Shown here piece by piece: positions 17,127 to 26,124 of a stretch of DNA of 64,000 nt (position 1 is the first letter of the stretch; each line of letters begins with the position of its first letter). Made by a program: the position numbers and the translations under genes. Under the pieces are notes generated by a model. That model had not been told where the DNA came from, did no database searches, and saw nothing but the letters and a program-made list of their open reading frames with translations. The stretch lies in the NCBI GenBank assembly GCA_964561475.1, contig CAZLPU010000009.1:17927-81926 (forward strand), in the 5' to 3' direction. This DNA comes from CAYUYV01 sp964561475. Its GTDB lineage: Bacteria > Pseudomonadota > Alphaproteobacteria > JAJFIK01.

Positions 17127-20100
17127 ATGGCAATGTCGGAAGGCGATCAGGGCACCGGGCAATGTCCGAAGACCGGTGAAAATGTCTGCTATTGCAGTGA
17201 TCTGTCTGATCTGAGTGGTGACCACGCGGAGCATATGGCGGCCCTCGATCTGGTGAAGCCATCGGATGCGAGCCATATCGCGGTCCAGAGCGGCAGCTGG
17301 TTTGATCCCCAGACCTGGGCTTCCGGGACCGTACCCGGCGACGATGCCACCGTGTTCATTCCCCAGACCATGATCGTCAGCTATGACGGGGAGAGTGACG
17401 CGCGCATCAAGACCGTTGGGATCGGCGGCGCATTGAGCTTCTCCCACGAGGTGTCCTCCAAGCTGGTGGTTGATACCTTGGTCGTCGCGCCGAAGGGGCG
17501 CCTGGAGATCGGCAGCGCGGATCAGCCGATTGGTGACGGTGTGACCGTCGATATCGTGATTGCCGACAATGGGGATATTGACACGGCCTGGGATCCGCAG
17601 CTTCTCAGCCGGGGGATCGTCTCCCTGGGCGAAGTGGAGATGCACGGTGCGGAAAAGGTTTCCCATCTGAAAGTCACCGAAGATCCCATGGCCGGCGATA
17701 CGAGTCTGACCCTGGCGGCGGTGCCTGAGGGATGGGCCGCCGGGGATACCATCGTGATCGCGGGCACCCAGAATGACGGCTGGGGCTGGGACGGCAGCAA
17801 GAATGCCTTTCGCGGTGACACCAACGAAGTGGTCACCATACTGTCCATTGACGGACAGACGATCCTCTTCGACCCGCCCCTGGAGCATGATCATCCCTCA
17901 CCCAGAGGTGATTTGAAGACCTCTGTCGCGAACTACACCCGGTCCATCACCATTGCATCGGAGAGCAACGCGGACAGTGCGGTGCATCACCGGGGCCATG
18001 TGATGTTCATGGGGTCCGACGATGTGGATGTCCGCTTCGTGGCGTTCGATGAACTCGGGCGCACGGACAAGAGCGAGCGCTCCGTATCCGCATCGAGCAT
18101 TCCCGACGGCGAGATCACGGCGGATGACAATGTGCAGGGGCGTTACGGCATTCACCTCCACCGTCTGGGCACCACGGATCAGGACAATCCTGTGGTCCTG
18201 GAGGGCAACGCGGTCTTTGGCTCGCCGGGATGGGGGATCGCCCATCACTCCTCCAATGCCATCCTTCATCAGAACGCGACATTCGACACCCATGGCGCCG
18301 GCTTCGTTGCGGAAAAGGGCGACGAGACCGGTGTGTGGTCCCAGAACATCGCCATCGGGGCGGAAGGGGAGCAGCGGCTCGAAAAGGACGCCGCTGATGT
18401 TCAGGCCTTCGATCTGGCGCGGACCGGCAACGGCTTCTGGTTCCAGGGCCGCATGGTCGAGGCCCATGACAATATCGCGGCGGCAACCCGGACCGGCTAT
18501 GTCTGGATGACCCGGGGCGACACGGCGCCGATTGATCCGGACCTGTTCGATCAACCCGAAGCGCTGGGCGAGGGCCGAACCAGTGGCGCCAATATTCCGG
18601 TCATCAACAATTTCACAGGCAACGAGGCGCTCGGGTCTGAAACCGGGTTGAAGGTCATCAAGGCCAATCCGAACCAGGGCCATGATCTGCGTACGGTCAT
18701 GGAAGATTTCACCGCCTGGGAGGTGCGCCAGGGCGCCCATTTCGAATACACATCCCACTACACACTGCATGATTTCGATGTGGTCGGACTGCAAAACCCG
18801 CCCCGTTTCACCCGCTCCGACGAAGGGATTTCCTTCGGCACCAATGTGACCGACATGGTGATTGCCAATGCCCGGGTGGACGGTTTCAACTATGGATATG
18901 ATCTGGCCGGGAACTTTACGTCCGGTGCTGTGCCCAGCGGACGGGACGCCACTGCGGTCAACCAGTATGTGATTGTTGGCGGGGAGTTGCTCAACATCAA
19001 CAAGACCGATGTGAAGCAGGCGGATCCGGACAGCTCAAGCCATACCAACCGCTGGCCTGAATTCGTGACATTTCTGGATCCGGAGGATCTTGAGGGAACG
19101 CCCCCGGTGTTGAGTGTCGAGGTGGACCCGCTCACGGTCAGCGCCACCAACGGCATGCGGGAAGCCGTCATTACAGGGACAAAAACCGACAGCCTGGGAA
19201 CCATTCCCATCCCCGCCGGCACGGATACCTACAAGATCGACTATCACGATGTGGTCCGGATCGTACAGGAAGAAGGGTACTTCACCCGGGACGGCAAGGA
19301 AGCCTTCGTCGCGGAGGCCTATTACCAGGACCGGTTCACCGGAGAGATTCTCAAGCAGGGCTACATTGTCGAGGCTAGCGCCGGCGTGCTGTCCAACCAG
19401 TACGGGGTGTTCCGGGCGGAGATTTTTCTAGGGGAGTATCCCGAGGGGAACCGGGCACCCATTGCCCTGGGTGAGACCGCGCAGACCGGCTTTGAGCGCG
19501 CCGTCACCATCGATGTTCTGGCCAATGACCGGGATGAGGATGGCGATACCATCCGTGTGGACGGTCTGGTGCAGCCGGAGCATGGGTGGGTCAGTGACCA
19601 GGGGGATGGCACGATCCTTTACCGGCCGGATTTCGGTTTCTCCGGTGAGGATATCTTCCACTACTGGGTCACAGACGGATACGGAGAATTCGTCAAGGCG
19701 AGCGTCACAGTGACCGTTGCCGAGGAAAACGCTGGTGAGCCCCTGGTCTATATGGGCAGCTTCAGTCATGACCGGCGCGACGGCACAGCGCACGATGATC
19801 AGTTGACTGGCCGATCCGGTCTCGACCTGCTCAACGGGTTTGGCGGAAACGATACGCTGTATGGAGATTATCGGAACTTCTTCGATCAGGTGGACAATCC
19901 CTGGGAGTCGGACACTCTGGATGGCGGGGCCGGGGACGATTTTCTCGTCGGCGGCGATCTGGGCGACCTGCTGATCGGCGGCACCGGCAATGACGAAATC
20001 CATGGAGACCTCACCAACCGGTATGATCTCACCCGCTTTGATGCTGGCCAGCCGGGCGCCGATCCCGATGATGACCGCAACGGCGATGACACGATCGAGG

Positions 20101-20594
20101 CCGGGGCGGGGGATGACCGGGCCGGTGGCGGCGGCGGTGATGACCTGATCAATGGTGGGAACGGGAATGATTTCCTTGTGGGTGGCCTGCTCACTCGGAC
20201 CTATTTCTACGCCGGTGACGGGGATGACACCCTGAACGGTGGCGAGGGCAATGACACCCTTGTCGGTGGCGGTGGTGATGATCTGATTGACGGTGGTGCC
20301 GGGGTGAACACGGCCGGTTATCTCGGCAATCTTCTGACCCCGGATGGCACCCTCAACTACCAGTTCATTCTGGATGGAGAGGACCTTCAGGTCCGAAGCG
20401 GGTTCTTTGGCAATGACAGTATCCGGAATGTGGACTTTCTGGTCTTCAAGGACGGAACCATCACCTATGAGCAGGCGGTGGGTTTCGCAGAAACCCCGTC
20501 CGTAGACTTCGGTGGCCTGTCTTCCGACGCGGTTTTCACCCAGCCCGATAATCCGGTTCTGGCGGATCTGTTCGAAGAGCCCGTCGCTGGTTAG
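17127..20594 (+). CDS. G8-domain / parallel beta-helix / RTX exoprotein
   Basis: 1155 residues. A G8 domain (about 45-180; IAVQSGSWFDPQTWASGTVPG, then LVVAPKGRLEIGS) is followed by a right-handed beta-helix region (about 200-640; YGIHLHRLGTTDQDNPVVLEG, then GWGIAHHSSNAIL). This is the layout of eukaryotic CEMIP/TMEM2 hyaluronan-related proteins and some bacterial polysaccharide-binding proteins. A cadherin-like domain (about 770-865; VLANDRDEDGDTI) and RTX calcium-binding nonapeptides (about 890-1070; GGAGDDFLVGG, GGEGNDTLVGGGGDD) complete it. There is no Sec signal, so type I secretion is likely; no transporter genes are nearby. GAGGGA precedes the ATG. The stop codon lies inside a dispersed repeat. 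Carbohydrate binding or cleavage is inferred, not shown. Confidence 0.85.
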   Translation: MAMSEGDQGTGQCPKTGENVCYCSDLSDLSGDHAEHMAALDLVKPSDASHIAVQSGSWFDPQTWASGTVPGDDATVFIPQTMIVSYDGESDARIKTVGIGGALSFSHEVSSKLVVDTLVVAPKGRLEIGSADQPIGDGVTVDIVIADNGDIDTAWDPQLLSRGIVSLGEVEMHGAEKVSHLKVTEDPMAGDTSLTLAAVPEGWAAGDTIVIAGTQNDGWGWDGSKNAFRGDTNEVVTILSIDGQTILFDPPLEHDHPSPRGDLKTSVANYTRSITIASESNADSAVHHRGHVMFMGSDDVDVRFVAFDELGRTDKSERSVSASSIPDGEITADDNVQGRYGIHLHRLGTTDQDNPVVLEGNAVFGSPGWGIAHHSSNAILHQNATFDTHGAGFVAEKGDETGVWSQNIAIGAEGEQRLEKDAADVQAFDLARTGNGFWFQGRMVEAHDNIAAATRTGYVWMTRGDTAPIDPDLFDQPEALGEGRTSGANIPVINNFTGNEALGSETGLKVIKANPNQGHDLRTVMEDFTAWEVRQGAHFEYTSHYTLHDFDVVGLQNPPRFTRSDEGISFGTNVTDMVIANARVDGFNYGYDLAGNFTSGAVPSGRDATAVNQYVIVGGELLNINKTDVKQADPDSSSHTNRWPEFVTFLDPEDLEGTPPVLSVEVDPLTVSATNGMREAVITGTKTDSLGTIPIPAGTDTYKIDYHDVVRIVQEEGYFTRDGKEAFVAEAYYQDRFTGEILKQGYIVEASAGVLSNQYGVFRAEIFLGEYPEGNRAPIALGETAQTGFERAVTIDVLANDRDEDGDTIRVDGLVQPEHGWVSDQGDGTILYRPDFGFSGEDIFHYWVTDGYGEFVKASVTVTVAEENAGEPLVYMGSFSHDRRDGTAHDDQLTGRSGLDLLNGFGGNDTLYGDYRNFFDQVDNPWESDTLDGGAGDDFLVGGDLGDLLIGGTGNDEIHGDLTNRYDLTRFDAGQPGADPDDDRNGDDTIEAGAGDDRAGGGGGDDLINGGNGNDFLVGGLLTRTYFYAGDGDDTLNGGEGNDTLVGGGGDDLIDGGAGVNTAGYLGNLLTPDGTLNYQFILDGEDLQVRSGFFGNDSIRNVDFLVFKDGTITYEQAVGFAETPSVDFGGLSSDAVFTQPDNPVLADLFEEPVAG

Positions 20595-20751
20595 AGCATG
20601 AGGCGTTTAATCCGCATCATGCTCAAGGCCGCGACTGCGGTCCGGCGCCACTGCGCCGCCCTCGCGGAGGCGCCTCGCGCCGTGAGCGAAAAAACTAGGG
20701 CGGCGGCCACCCTGTTTAATGGTGATCGTGATTTTGCGCCCGCCGCTCTAG
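20591..20751. repeat. Dispersed palindromic repeat, copy 1
   Basis: About 160 bases beginning TTAGAGCATGA and ending CCGCCGCTCTAG, with short inverted ends (TTAGAGC / GCTCTAG). It contains an arm pair GAGCATGA / TCATGCTC and a GC-rich hairpin in the middle. The same sequence, lacking about 23 bases, recurs at 63818-63952. It starts on the stop codon of the G8-RTX gene and fills most of the gap to the next gene. Confidence 0.9.
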
Positions 20752-20776
20752 GCGCGGGCTCTCTCGGGGATCACTC

Positions 20777-22585
20777 TCAGTCCACGACCTCCGATCGTGC
20801 GATCCAGGCGCGGATCTGGTCGATTTCAGCCGTTGAGAGGGGCGCCTCCGGCGGCATGGGGCGGCGCACCCCTTTGCCACTGATTGCATCCATCAACATG
20901 CTTTGTCCCGGGGCACCGGGCACGATCCAGCCGGCCCGCAAAAGCGCGTCGGCCACGGCGGTGCTGTTGTCATGGTCCAGAATGTCCTGGTGGCAGGCGA
21001 CGCATTGGGGCTTGAGAACCTCCGCGGCCAGGGTGTCCAGTCCGGCCAGGGTCGCGGCGGTCAACCGGGGGAGAGGGGCGGCCTTAGCGAAGGCGTGGGG
21101 GCGGGCCATGGCCCGGTCACCATCCGCCCGGGCGAGCCGCAGGATCGCCTTGTTGTGGTCTTCCACGATCCAGATGCTGCCATCCCGAGCCTGCGCCAGC
21201 CCCACCGGAGCCCCCCGGGGCCTCACGCCCTCTTGGGCGGACCAGTCCGTAACCAGATAGACGGCTCTTTTCAGTGCGGTTCCCGCCCGGCTCTTGTCGA
21301 AAGGCTGGAGGGTGCTGGTGCCGGCCCCGTCGATGAGATAGGCCGCATCCGGATCAGCCACAAGGTGGCCCGCGTCGTCATAGGGAAAGGCCAGAATGCG
21401 GTGTCCGGCCCCGGCATAGCCATGGAGGCTTGCCACCAGGGCTCCGTTGGCAAAAGGCGCGAAACCGGCTTGCCAGTCCACCAGGGACAATGGCGCGCTG
21501 TGGGGCGGCAGAACCGCGACAGGAGGACGATAGTCCGGGTTTGCCTCTGAACAGGAAAAGGCCTCCGTCGGCGCCCAGAGGGGAGTGGGTGTGGTGCTGT
21601 CCATGCAATAGGGCCAGCCATGGTGACCGGGCGTTCCCGGGGTGCGGGTGGGTTCGATCAGGTTGATTTCGTCATAGGGCCGGTCCGGCGCCCGGTCATC
21701 ATAGGCATTTTCCGCCTGGTACAGACGACCCTGACCGGTGACCACAAGACCTAGAGAATTGCGTAGCCCCTTGGCCAGGACCTCGAAGGCGGGGCCATAG
21801 CTGCCGTCGGGATTGCGGGGATAGCGCCAAAGACTCGCGGTGGGAGCAGGGCCGGAGCTTTCGACACAGCGGCCCAGGGTGGTGTCCTGGGCGCACACAT
21901 CGGTCTGGGCCCCCACGCCGATAATCAGGGCCCCCTGTTTATCGAAGACAAGATCCGTGAGGGGATGGAGGCTCTTGGATCCATCCTGGCCGCCGGGCAG
22001 TCGCTCCAGCACCGTTTCCACCGTGTCCTCAAACTGCCCTGGACTGAACCGGAAGACCCGGCCCGCTTCGCCCACATACACCAGACCGTCCGGCCCAAGG
22101 GCGAGACCATGGGTGCGGTCCAGATTGCGCTTGAGAATACGCAGGCTGTAGCTTCCGTCCCTATCCTTCACCAGTCTCCAGAGCCTGCCCTTGTTCGGGG
22201 TCCACCGGCCCATGTCGGCGATGATGAAATCATCACTATCCGGAAGGGGCAGGATCGTCCTGGGAAAGAGCATGTTGTAGTTGCCCGATGGGTCCGTTGC
22301 GGATTTGTCCAGCACAAGGCCCATGCAGAACCCGGCGGCGGTTTTCACATCCACCTGGGGGAAGCCGTCGCACAATATGGTGGGGTCCGTGCGGTATCCG
22401 CTCGCGCCTAAGGATGAGCCCTGGTGATCCGGCCCGGCAGACATGGCTTGGGTCGGCCCGGACAGGATTGCCGCCCCGGTGACCAAGCCCATGGCTCCTG
22501 CCCATGCCCGGAATGCCGTCAGAAACCTCAATGCCGTCTCTCTCTTGTATGGTGCCCGCGCCCTGGATAGTGGCCGTCCCCGCAT
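20777..22585 (-). CDS. PQQ-dependent sugar (glucose/sorbosone-type) dehydrogenase with C-terminal cytochrome c motif
   Basis: 602 residues with a signal peptide (FLTAFRAWAGAMGLVTGAAILSGPTQAMSA spans about residues 19-50), so periplasmic. The body is a soluble-glucose-dehydrogenase-like beta-propeller: RTHGLALGPDGLVYVGEAG, LVFDKQGALIIGVGAQTD and GTPGHHGWPYCMDS. Near the C-terminus KPQCVACHQDIL is a haem-c attachment motif (CxxCH), with a possible Met ligand in RRPMPPE, as in quinohaemoproteins that pass electrons directly to the respiratory chain. Start set at ATG 22585 after GGGAGA; a longer frame to 22678 adds residues before the signal peptide. Substrate unknown; PQQ synthesis genes are not in the window. 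Confidence 0.8.
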   Translation of the reverse strand: MRGRPLSRARAPYKRETALRFLTAFRAWAGAMGLVTGAAILSGPTQAMSAGPDHQGSSLGASGYRTDPTILCDGFPQVDVKTAAGFCMGLVLDKSATDPSGNYNMLFPRTILPLPDSDDFIIADMGRWTPNKGRLWRLVKDRDGSYSLRILKRNLDRTHGLALGPDGLVYVGEAGRVFRFSPGQFEDTVETVLERLPGGQDGSKSLHPLTDLVFDKQGALIIGVGAQTDVCAQDTTLGRCVESSGPAPTASLWRYPRNPDGSYGPAFEVLAKGLRNSLGLVVTGQGRLYQAENAYDDRAPDRPYDEINLIEPTRTPGTPGHHGWPYCMDSTTPTPLWAPTEAFSCSEANPDYRPPVAVLPPHSAPLSLVDWQAGFAPFANGALVASLHGYAGAGHRILAFPYDDAGHLVADPDAAYLIDGAGTSTLQPFDKSRAGTALKRAVYLVTDWSAQEGVRPRGAPVGLAQARDGSIWIVEDHNKAILRLARADGDRAMARPHAFAKAAPLPRLTAATLAGLDTLAAEVLKPQCVACHQDILDHDNSTAVADALLRAGWIVPGAPGQSMLMDAISGKGVRRPMPPEAPLSTAEIDQIRAWIARSEVVD

Positions 22586-22749
22586 GCCCGTCTCCCGATT
22601 TTCCCAAATGCCTGAAGGCGCAATGCCTAGCCTGAAAGTGTGCGCAACTTTAGCACAGCCGATCTTGATCCAAATCACCTGAAGCGCTCAGGACCGGTGG
22701 TGCCGGGTCAGGAGTGCAAAGTGCTTGTGCGCAACCATAACCTGTTCCC

Positions 22750-22765
22750 TTAGGACCGCCTTAAG
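22750..22765 (+). promoter_or_regulatory. CtrA-like box upstream of fliX
   Basis: TTAG-GACCGCC-TTAAG matches TTAA-N7-TTAAC at all but two positions. It lies about 95 bases before the fliX ATG, in the 274-base gap that also holds the start of the divergent dehydrogenase gene. Confidence 0.65.
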
Positions 22766-22859
22766 AGTGATCGGGTCATGCTCCCGCCCGGGCCGACCTA
22801 ATGGGCTGGCCTTTGATTGGATCGGATTCTCAGAACGGATGCGCGGTGCGGGGGATGGA

Positions 22860-23282
22860 ATGAAAGTTGGCGGCTCTGGCCGGGTTCACTCTTCCGGCGT
22901 GCGGGGAAGCGGCGGCAAAAAGGCGGCGTCCGGGTTCAAAGTGGACAGCGCAGGCCCCTCCCAGGGTGCGTCCGGGCCGGGCCGGACAGGGCAGGTTGCC
23001 GATGTGGGCGCCCTTCTGGCCTTGCAAGGCGCGGGCGCGGTGGAGGATGCGACCACGGGCCGGCGCAGAGCCGTGAAACGGGCCACCACTCTTCTCGATC
23101 ATCTTGAGGACATTCGCCTCGCCTTATTGGCAGGCGATGTTCCAGTCGCCAGGTTGCGCGGCCTGATGGCAGCGCTGCGCAACCAGAAGCAGGCGGTCGA
23201 GGATCCGGCCCTGTCTCAACTCATTGAGGACATCGAGCTTCGCGCTGAAGTAGAACTGGCCAAATATAAAAGCTGTCTTTAA
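22860..23282 (+). CDS. fliX: Class II flagellar assembly regulator FliX
   Basis: 140 residues, close to the Caulobacter protein's length. FliX couples completion of the early flagellar structure to FlbD and sigma-54 transcription. The C-terminal half carries the family pattern: DVGALLALQG, then RRRAVKRATTLLDHLEDIRLALL and IEDIELRAEVELAKYKS at the end. The N-terminus begins MKV as is usual for FliX; the open frame extends upstream to 22725 but without family similarity. FlbD is not in the window. Confidence 0.85.
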   Translation: MKVGGSGRVHSSGVRGSGGKKAASGFKVDSAGPSQGASGPGRTGQVADVGALLALQGAGAVEDATTGRRRAVKRATTLLDHLEDIRLALLAGDVPVARLRGLMAALRNQKQAVEDPALSQLIEDIELRAEVELAKYKSCL

Positions 23283-23421
23283 GGGTGTCACGGGGCCGGT
23301 GTGGGGCCTCAGGGCTCAACATGCGACGATCACGCTGCGCTGCAAGATTTTTGATGCGCTGCAACATGCTGGCGGGATTTTGCCACATCGAAGCACAGCG
23401 GTCTTACGGCGTATTTCCAAG

Positions 23422-23450
23422 TTGCTGAAAGCGTGGCCGATTCCTATACT
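23422..23450 (+). promoter_or_regulatory. Sigma-70-type promoter of dksA
   Basis: TTGCTG and TATACT are separated by exactly 17 bases, 49 bases before the GTG start of dksA. This placement also argues against a dksA start at 23433, which would fall between the two promoter elements. Confidence 0.75.
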
Positions 23451-23498
23451 CCGGCCCGCAGTGGTGGGTGGTGGTCCAGGTTGAAGGGAGGAACCGCC

Positions 23499-23915
23499 GT
23501 GGGCGTGAAATTGCCTGACGGTTACCAGCCGTCGGAAGACGAACCTTTCATGAATGAATCGCAGTTGGAGTATTTTCGGCAGAAACTCCTCAACTGGAAA
23601 GACGATATACTCCGGGAGAGCAAGGAGACGCTCCTGACGCTCCAGGATGAGCATAATCAGCATCCGGATCTTGTCGACCGGGCGTCGTCCGAGACGGACC
23701 GGTCCCTGGAATTGCGGGCCCGGGATCGTCAGCGCAAGCTGATTTCCAAAATCGATTCAGCCCTGCGCCGGATTGAGGATGGCAGTTACGGCTATTGCGA
23801 GGATACGGGGGATCCGATCTCGCTCAAGCGTCTGGACGCGCGGCCAACGGCGACCTTGAGCCTGGAGGCTCAGGAGCGTCACGAGCGCCGGGAACGGGTC
23901 TACCGGGACGACTGA
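23499..23915 (+). CDS. dksA: RNA polymerase-binding transcription factor DksA
   Basis: 138 residues from GTG 23499, placed 6 bases after GGGAGGAA. DksA binds the RNA polymerase secondary channel and, with ppGpp, adjusts rRNA and amino-acid gene transcription. Coiled-coil arms with the acidic tip (NQHPDLVDRASSETDRS) and the globular end IEDGSYGYCEDTGDPISLKRLDARP are clear. Of the four zinc-binding cysteines of E. coli DksA only the first is present; single-cysteine DksA is known from Rhodobacter sphaeroides, so this is normal for the class. Followed by a strong terminator. Confidence 0.93.
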   Translation: MGVKLPDGYQPSEDEPFMNESQLEYFRQKLLNWKDDILRESKETLLTLQDEHNQHPDLVDRASSETDRSLELRARDRQRKLISKIDSALRRIEDGSYGYCEDTGDPISLKRLDARPTATLSLEAQERHERRERVYRDD

Positions 23916-23957
23916 AGCCGGCCGGATTGAAGAGCGCATTCCGGTTACGAATGCCTG

Positions 23958-23990
23958 GCACCGGACCCGCATCAGCGGGTCCGGCATTTC
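23958..23990 (+). terminator. Rho-independent terminator after dksA
   Basis: Perfect 10-bp stem CCGGACCCGC / GCGGGTCCGG with loop ATCA, followed by CATTTCTTGTT. About 45 bases after the dksA stop. Confidence 0.85.
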
Positions 23991-24089
23991 TTGTTGGATC
24001 TGGCGGGTCTTGAACGCTCCAATATGGCGGGCGAACGCTCAGGCCGGAGATTTTCCTGGGCGATGATCCTTCAAGGCTTGAAGCCCGCG

Positions 24090-24146
24090 TTGCCCACGAC
24101 TGCGCCCCTGCGCCACCCTCTCGGAGGGGCTGCGCACCGTGGGCGA
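24090..24146. repeat. GC-rich hairpin related to the dispersed repeat (diverged partial copy)
   Basis: A 53-base inverted repeat (outer arms GCCCACG / CGTGGGC, inner arms CCCTC / GAGGG). Its 41-base core aligns without gaps to the middle hairpin of repeat copy 1 at about 33 positions by eye. It lies in the gap between dksA and the convergent flgH; no T-run follows on either strand. Confidence 0.5.
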
Positions 24147-24185
24147 CAAGAACGACAGAGCCCGTTCGATTGAACGCAAGCGGCT

Positions 24186-24992
24186 TTAGAACGGGGCGAT
24201 GATGTCGTAGACCTGCTTCAGGTAGCGTTCCTGCTGCAGATCCGTGATGTGGCCCTTGCCGCCGTAGGAAATCCGCGCTTCGGCAATCTGGCTGTGATTG
24301 ATCGTGTTCTGACTGGAGATATCCTCGGGGCGGACCACGCCCATGATCTGCAGTTCACGGACTTCGAAATTCACCCGCACTTCCTGACGTCCGAAAATCA
24401 CCAAATTGCCGTTGGGCAGGCGCTGGACCACCAGGGCCGCCACGGTCAGGTCGATGGTTTCCGCCCGGTCAATCTGACCGTCCCCGCTGCTGGCGGTCGT
24501 GCTGCCGAAACTGGTCAGGGATGCTGGATTGACCGCCTCCGGAAGAAAATTGGCCAGGGACCCTTCCACCCCGAACAGATTGGTCAGGTTGGAATCCTCC
24601 TGGCTGGTGCGGTTGCGGCTGGTGGAATTGGCCAGATTGGCCCGGTCGGTGATGTCGATGTTGACGGTCAGAATGTCGCCGATCTTTGCGGCCCTCTGGT
24701 CCCTGAAGAAGGCTGTGGCTCCGGTGCGCCACAGGGAATTGGGCGCATAGACTTCCTGGTCGGGTACGGGCATGGGCAAGGCCACCGGCGTGTAATCGGG
24801 CCGGGAGACAGGGTTGGCGATGGGGGTCAGTTCCGGTGCCCGGCCAACGGACTCCAGCCGATCCAGGGCCGCGCAGGCACACAGGCTTGCGCCCATGCCG
24901 ATCACGGCCAGCATACGGAGGATCCGGTTTACCCAGAGGGAACACGGTCTGCCGAACCGGTGAGTGTGCGGGCTGGTGTCGGTCATGGTCAT
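24186..24992 (-). CDS. flgH: Flagellar L-ring lipoprotein FlgH
   Basis: 268 residues. Forms the L ring in the outer membrane. A lipobox LCAC at residues 37-40 follows a hydrophobic signal sequence. Family signatures: SLWRTGATAFFRDQRAAKIGDILTV, RQEVRVNFEVRELQIMGVVRPEDI and ISYGGKGHITDLQQ. GGGGAT precedes the ATG. Last gene of flgF-flgG-flgA-flgH; 62 bases after flgA. Confidence 0.95.
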   Translation of the reverse strand: MTMTDTSPHTHRFGRPCSLWVNRILRMLAVIGMGASLCACAALDRLESVGRAPELTPIANPVSRPDYTPVALPMPVPDQEVYAPNSLWRTGATAFFRDQRAAKIGDILTVNIDITDRANLANSTSRNRTSQEDSNLTNLFGVEGSLANFLPEAVNPASLTSFGSTTASSGDGQIDRAETIDLTVAALVVQRLPNGNLVIFGRQEVRVNFEVRELQIMGVVRPEDISSQNTINHSQIAEARISYGGKGHITDLQQERYLKQVYDIIAPF

Positions 24993-25054
24993 TGTATCCC
25001 CTTGTGGGTCCAGGGACCCGCCTTGACGCCGATCTCGCCGTCTCGTGGGCCGGT

Positions 25055-26047
25055 CTATCGCTGGGCTGTCCTGATCGGTCCGGCCACCGGCTCCACCTGG
25101 CCCGCGCCAATGATCCGCGCCTCGACAATCCGCATGGATTGGGTATTGCGTAGGCGGATCACATCGCCCTTTGCCCCCTCTCCGAGAGCGCGGCCAAGGG
25201 CCGTAAGCTCCATGCCGGGGCGCCGGATTACCATGGTGACAAGATCTCCGCGCTCCACCAGGGCCGGCGGGGCGACATCCGATTGTCTCAGGGGCTGGCC
25301 GGCGCGAATGGTGCGGCGCAGAGCCTGGCCGGTCAGTTCTTCTCCATCGAGCAGAATGGTCCGGGGCAGACGGTCAGCTCGCTGCTCTTTCCATTCCCAG
25401 TCCCGGGGGCCGATAACCGTATCCCGGGAGAGGGTCCGGGAAAGGACCGGAACGGCTACCAGCCTTTGGGCCCGGCCTGTCACGATCTGATCGTTGTGAG
25501 AGCCCCCTTGAGACATGGGACCGATCCGGGCCCTGAACCGGCCGGAGTCCCGGTCAAGATCCGTGATCGTCACATCAATGGTGGGCAAAGCGTCCGGCGA
25601 GAGATGAATGGGATCGACCCGCCCGAGCAGAGTGATCTCGACATTCGAGCCGTCCAGATCCGGCGCTATGGCATCAGCAAGCGCCTGTTCAATGTCCTGG
25701 CGGGACACCACCTGGCTGTCGCCGGTGACCGGTATGCGGGTCAGGTTTCTCATATTGGGCCAGTCCAGGCCATGATCCCGGACCAGACGGCCAATTTCCA
25801 CAGCACCAAGATTGATGCGCGCGCCGGGTGCGGGCGCGGGTCCGACGGGCACCGAATGAGACCCGCCCGTATTCGTGAAGAGGTCGCCGAGGGTTATGGT
25901 CTGGCCATGGACCACTATGGGCGTTTTCAGGTGGATCGTTGCCATGTCTTCCGTCGCAAGCGCGTTCGGTGCAAACCACAAGACACCGGCGGCCGCGAGT
26001 GCGGCCCGCAGGAAAATCGAGGTGAGAATGGCAGTCGAGTGAACCAT
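25055..26047 (-). CDS. flgA: Flagellar P-ring assembly chaperone FlgA
   Basis: 330 residues with a Sec signal peptide (ALAAAGVLWFAPNALA). Periplasmic chaperone needed for FlgI polymerisation. The C-terminal SAF-type domain is recognisable: VPVLSRTLSRDTVIGPRDWEWKE, then AGQPLRQSDVAPPALVERGDLVTM and the final LRNTQSMRIVEARIIGAGQV. Longer than enterobacterial FlgA (about 220) because of an extended N-terminal half, common in alphaproteobacteria. AAGGTG lies before the ATG. Confidence 0.9.
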   Translation of the reverse strand: MVHSTAILTSIFLRAALAAAGVLWFAPNALATEDMATIHLKTPIVVHGQTITLGDLFTNTGGSHSVPVGPAPAPGARINLGAVEIGRLVRDHGLDWPNMRNLTRIPVTGDSQVVSRQDIEQALADAIAPDLDGSNVEITLLGRVDPIHLSPDALPTIDVTITDLDRDSGRFRARIGPMSQGGSHNDQIVTGRAQRLVAVPVLSRTLSRDTVIGPRDWEWKEQRADRLPRTILLDGEELTGQALRRTIRAGQPLRQSDVAPPALVERGDLVTMVIRRPGMELTALGRALGEGAKGDVIRLRNTQSMRIVEARIIGAGQVEPVAGPIRTAQR

Positions 26048-26124
26048 GGTGTTTTCACCTTACACGGAGGGGCACCTGCCCCCTGTGTCCTCTTGGGTTT
26101 GCCTGGAGCGGCGCTCACGGGCCA

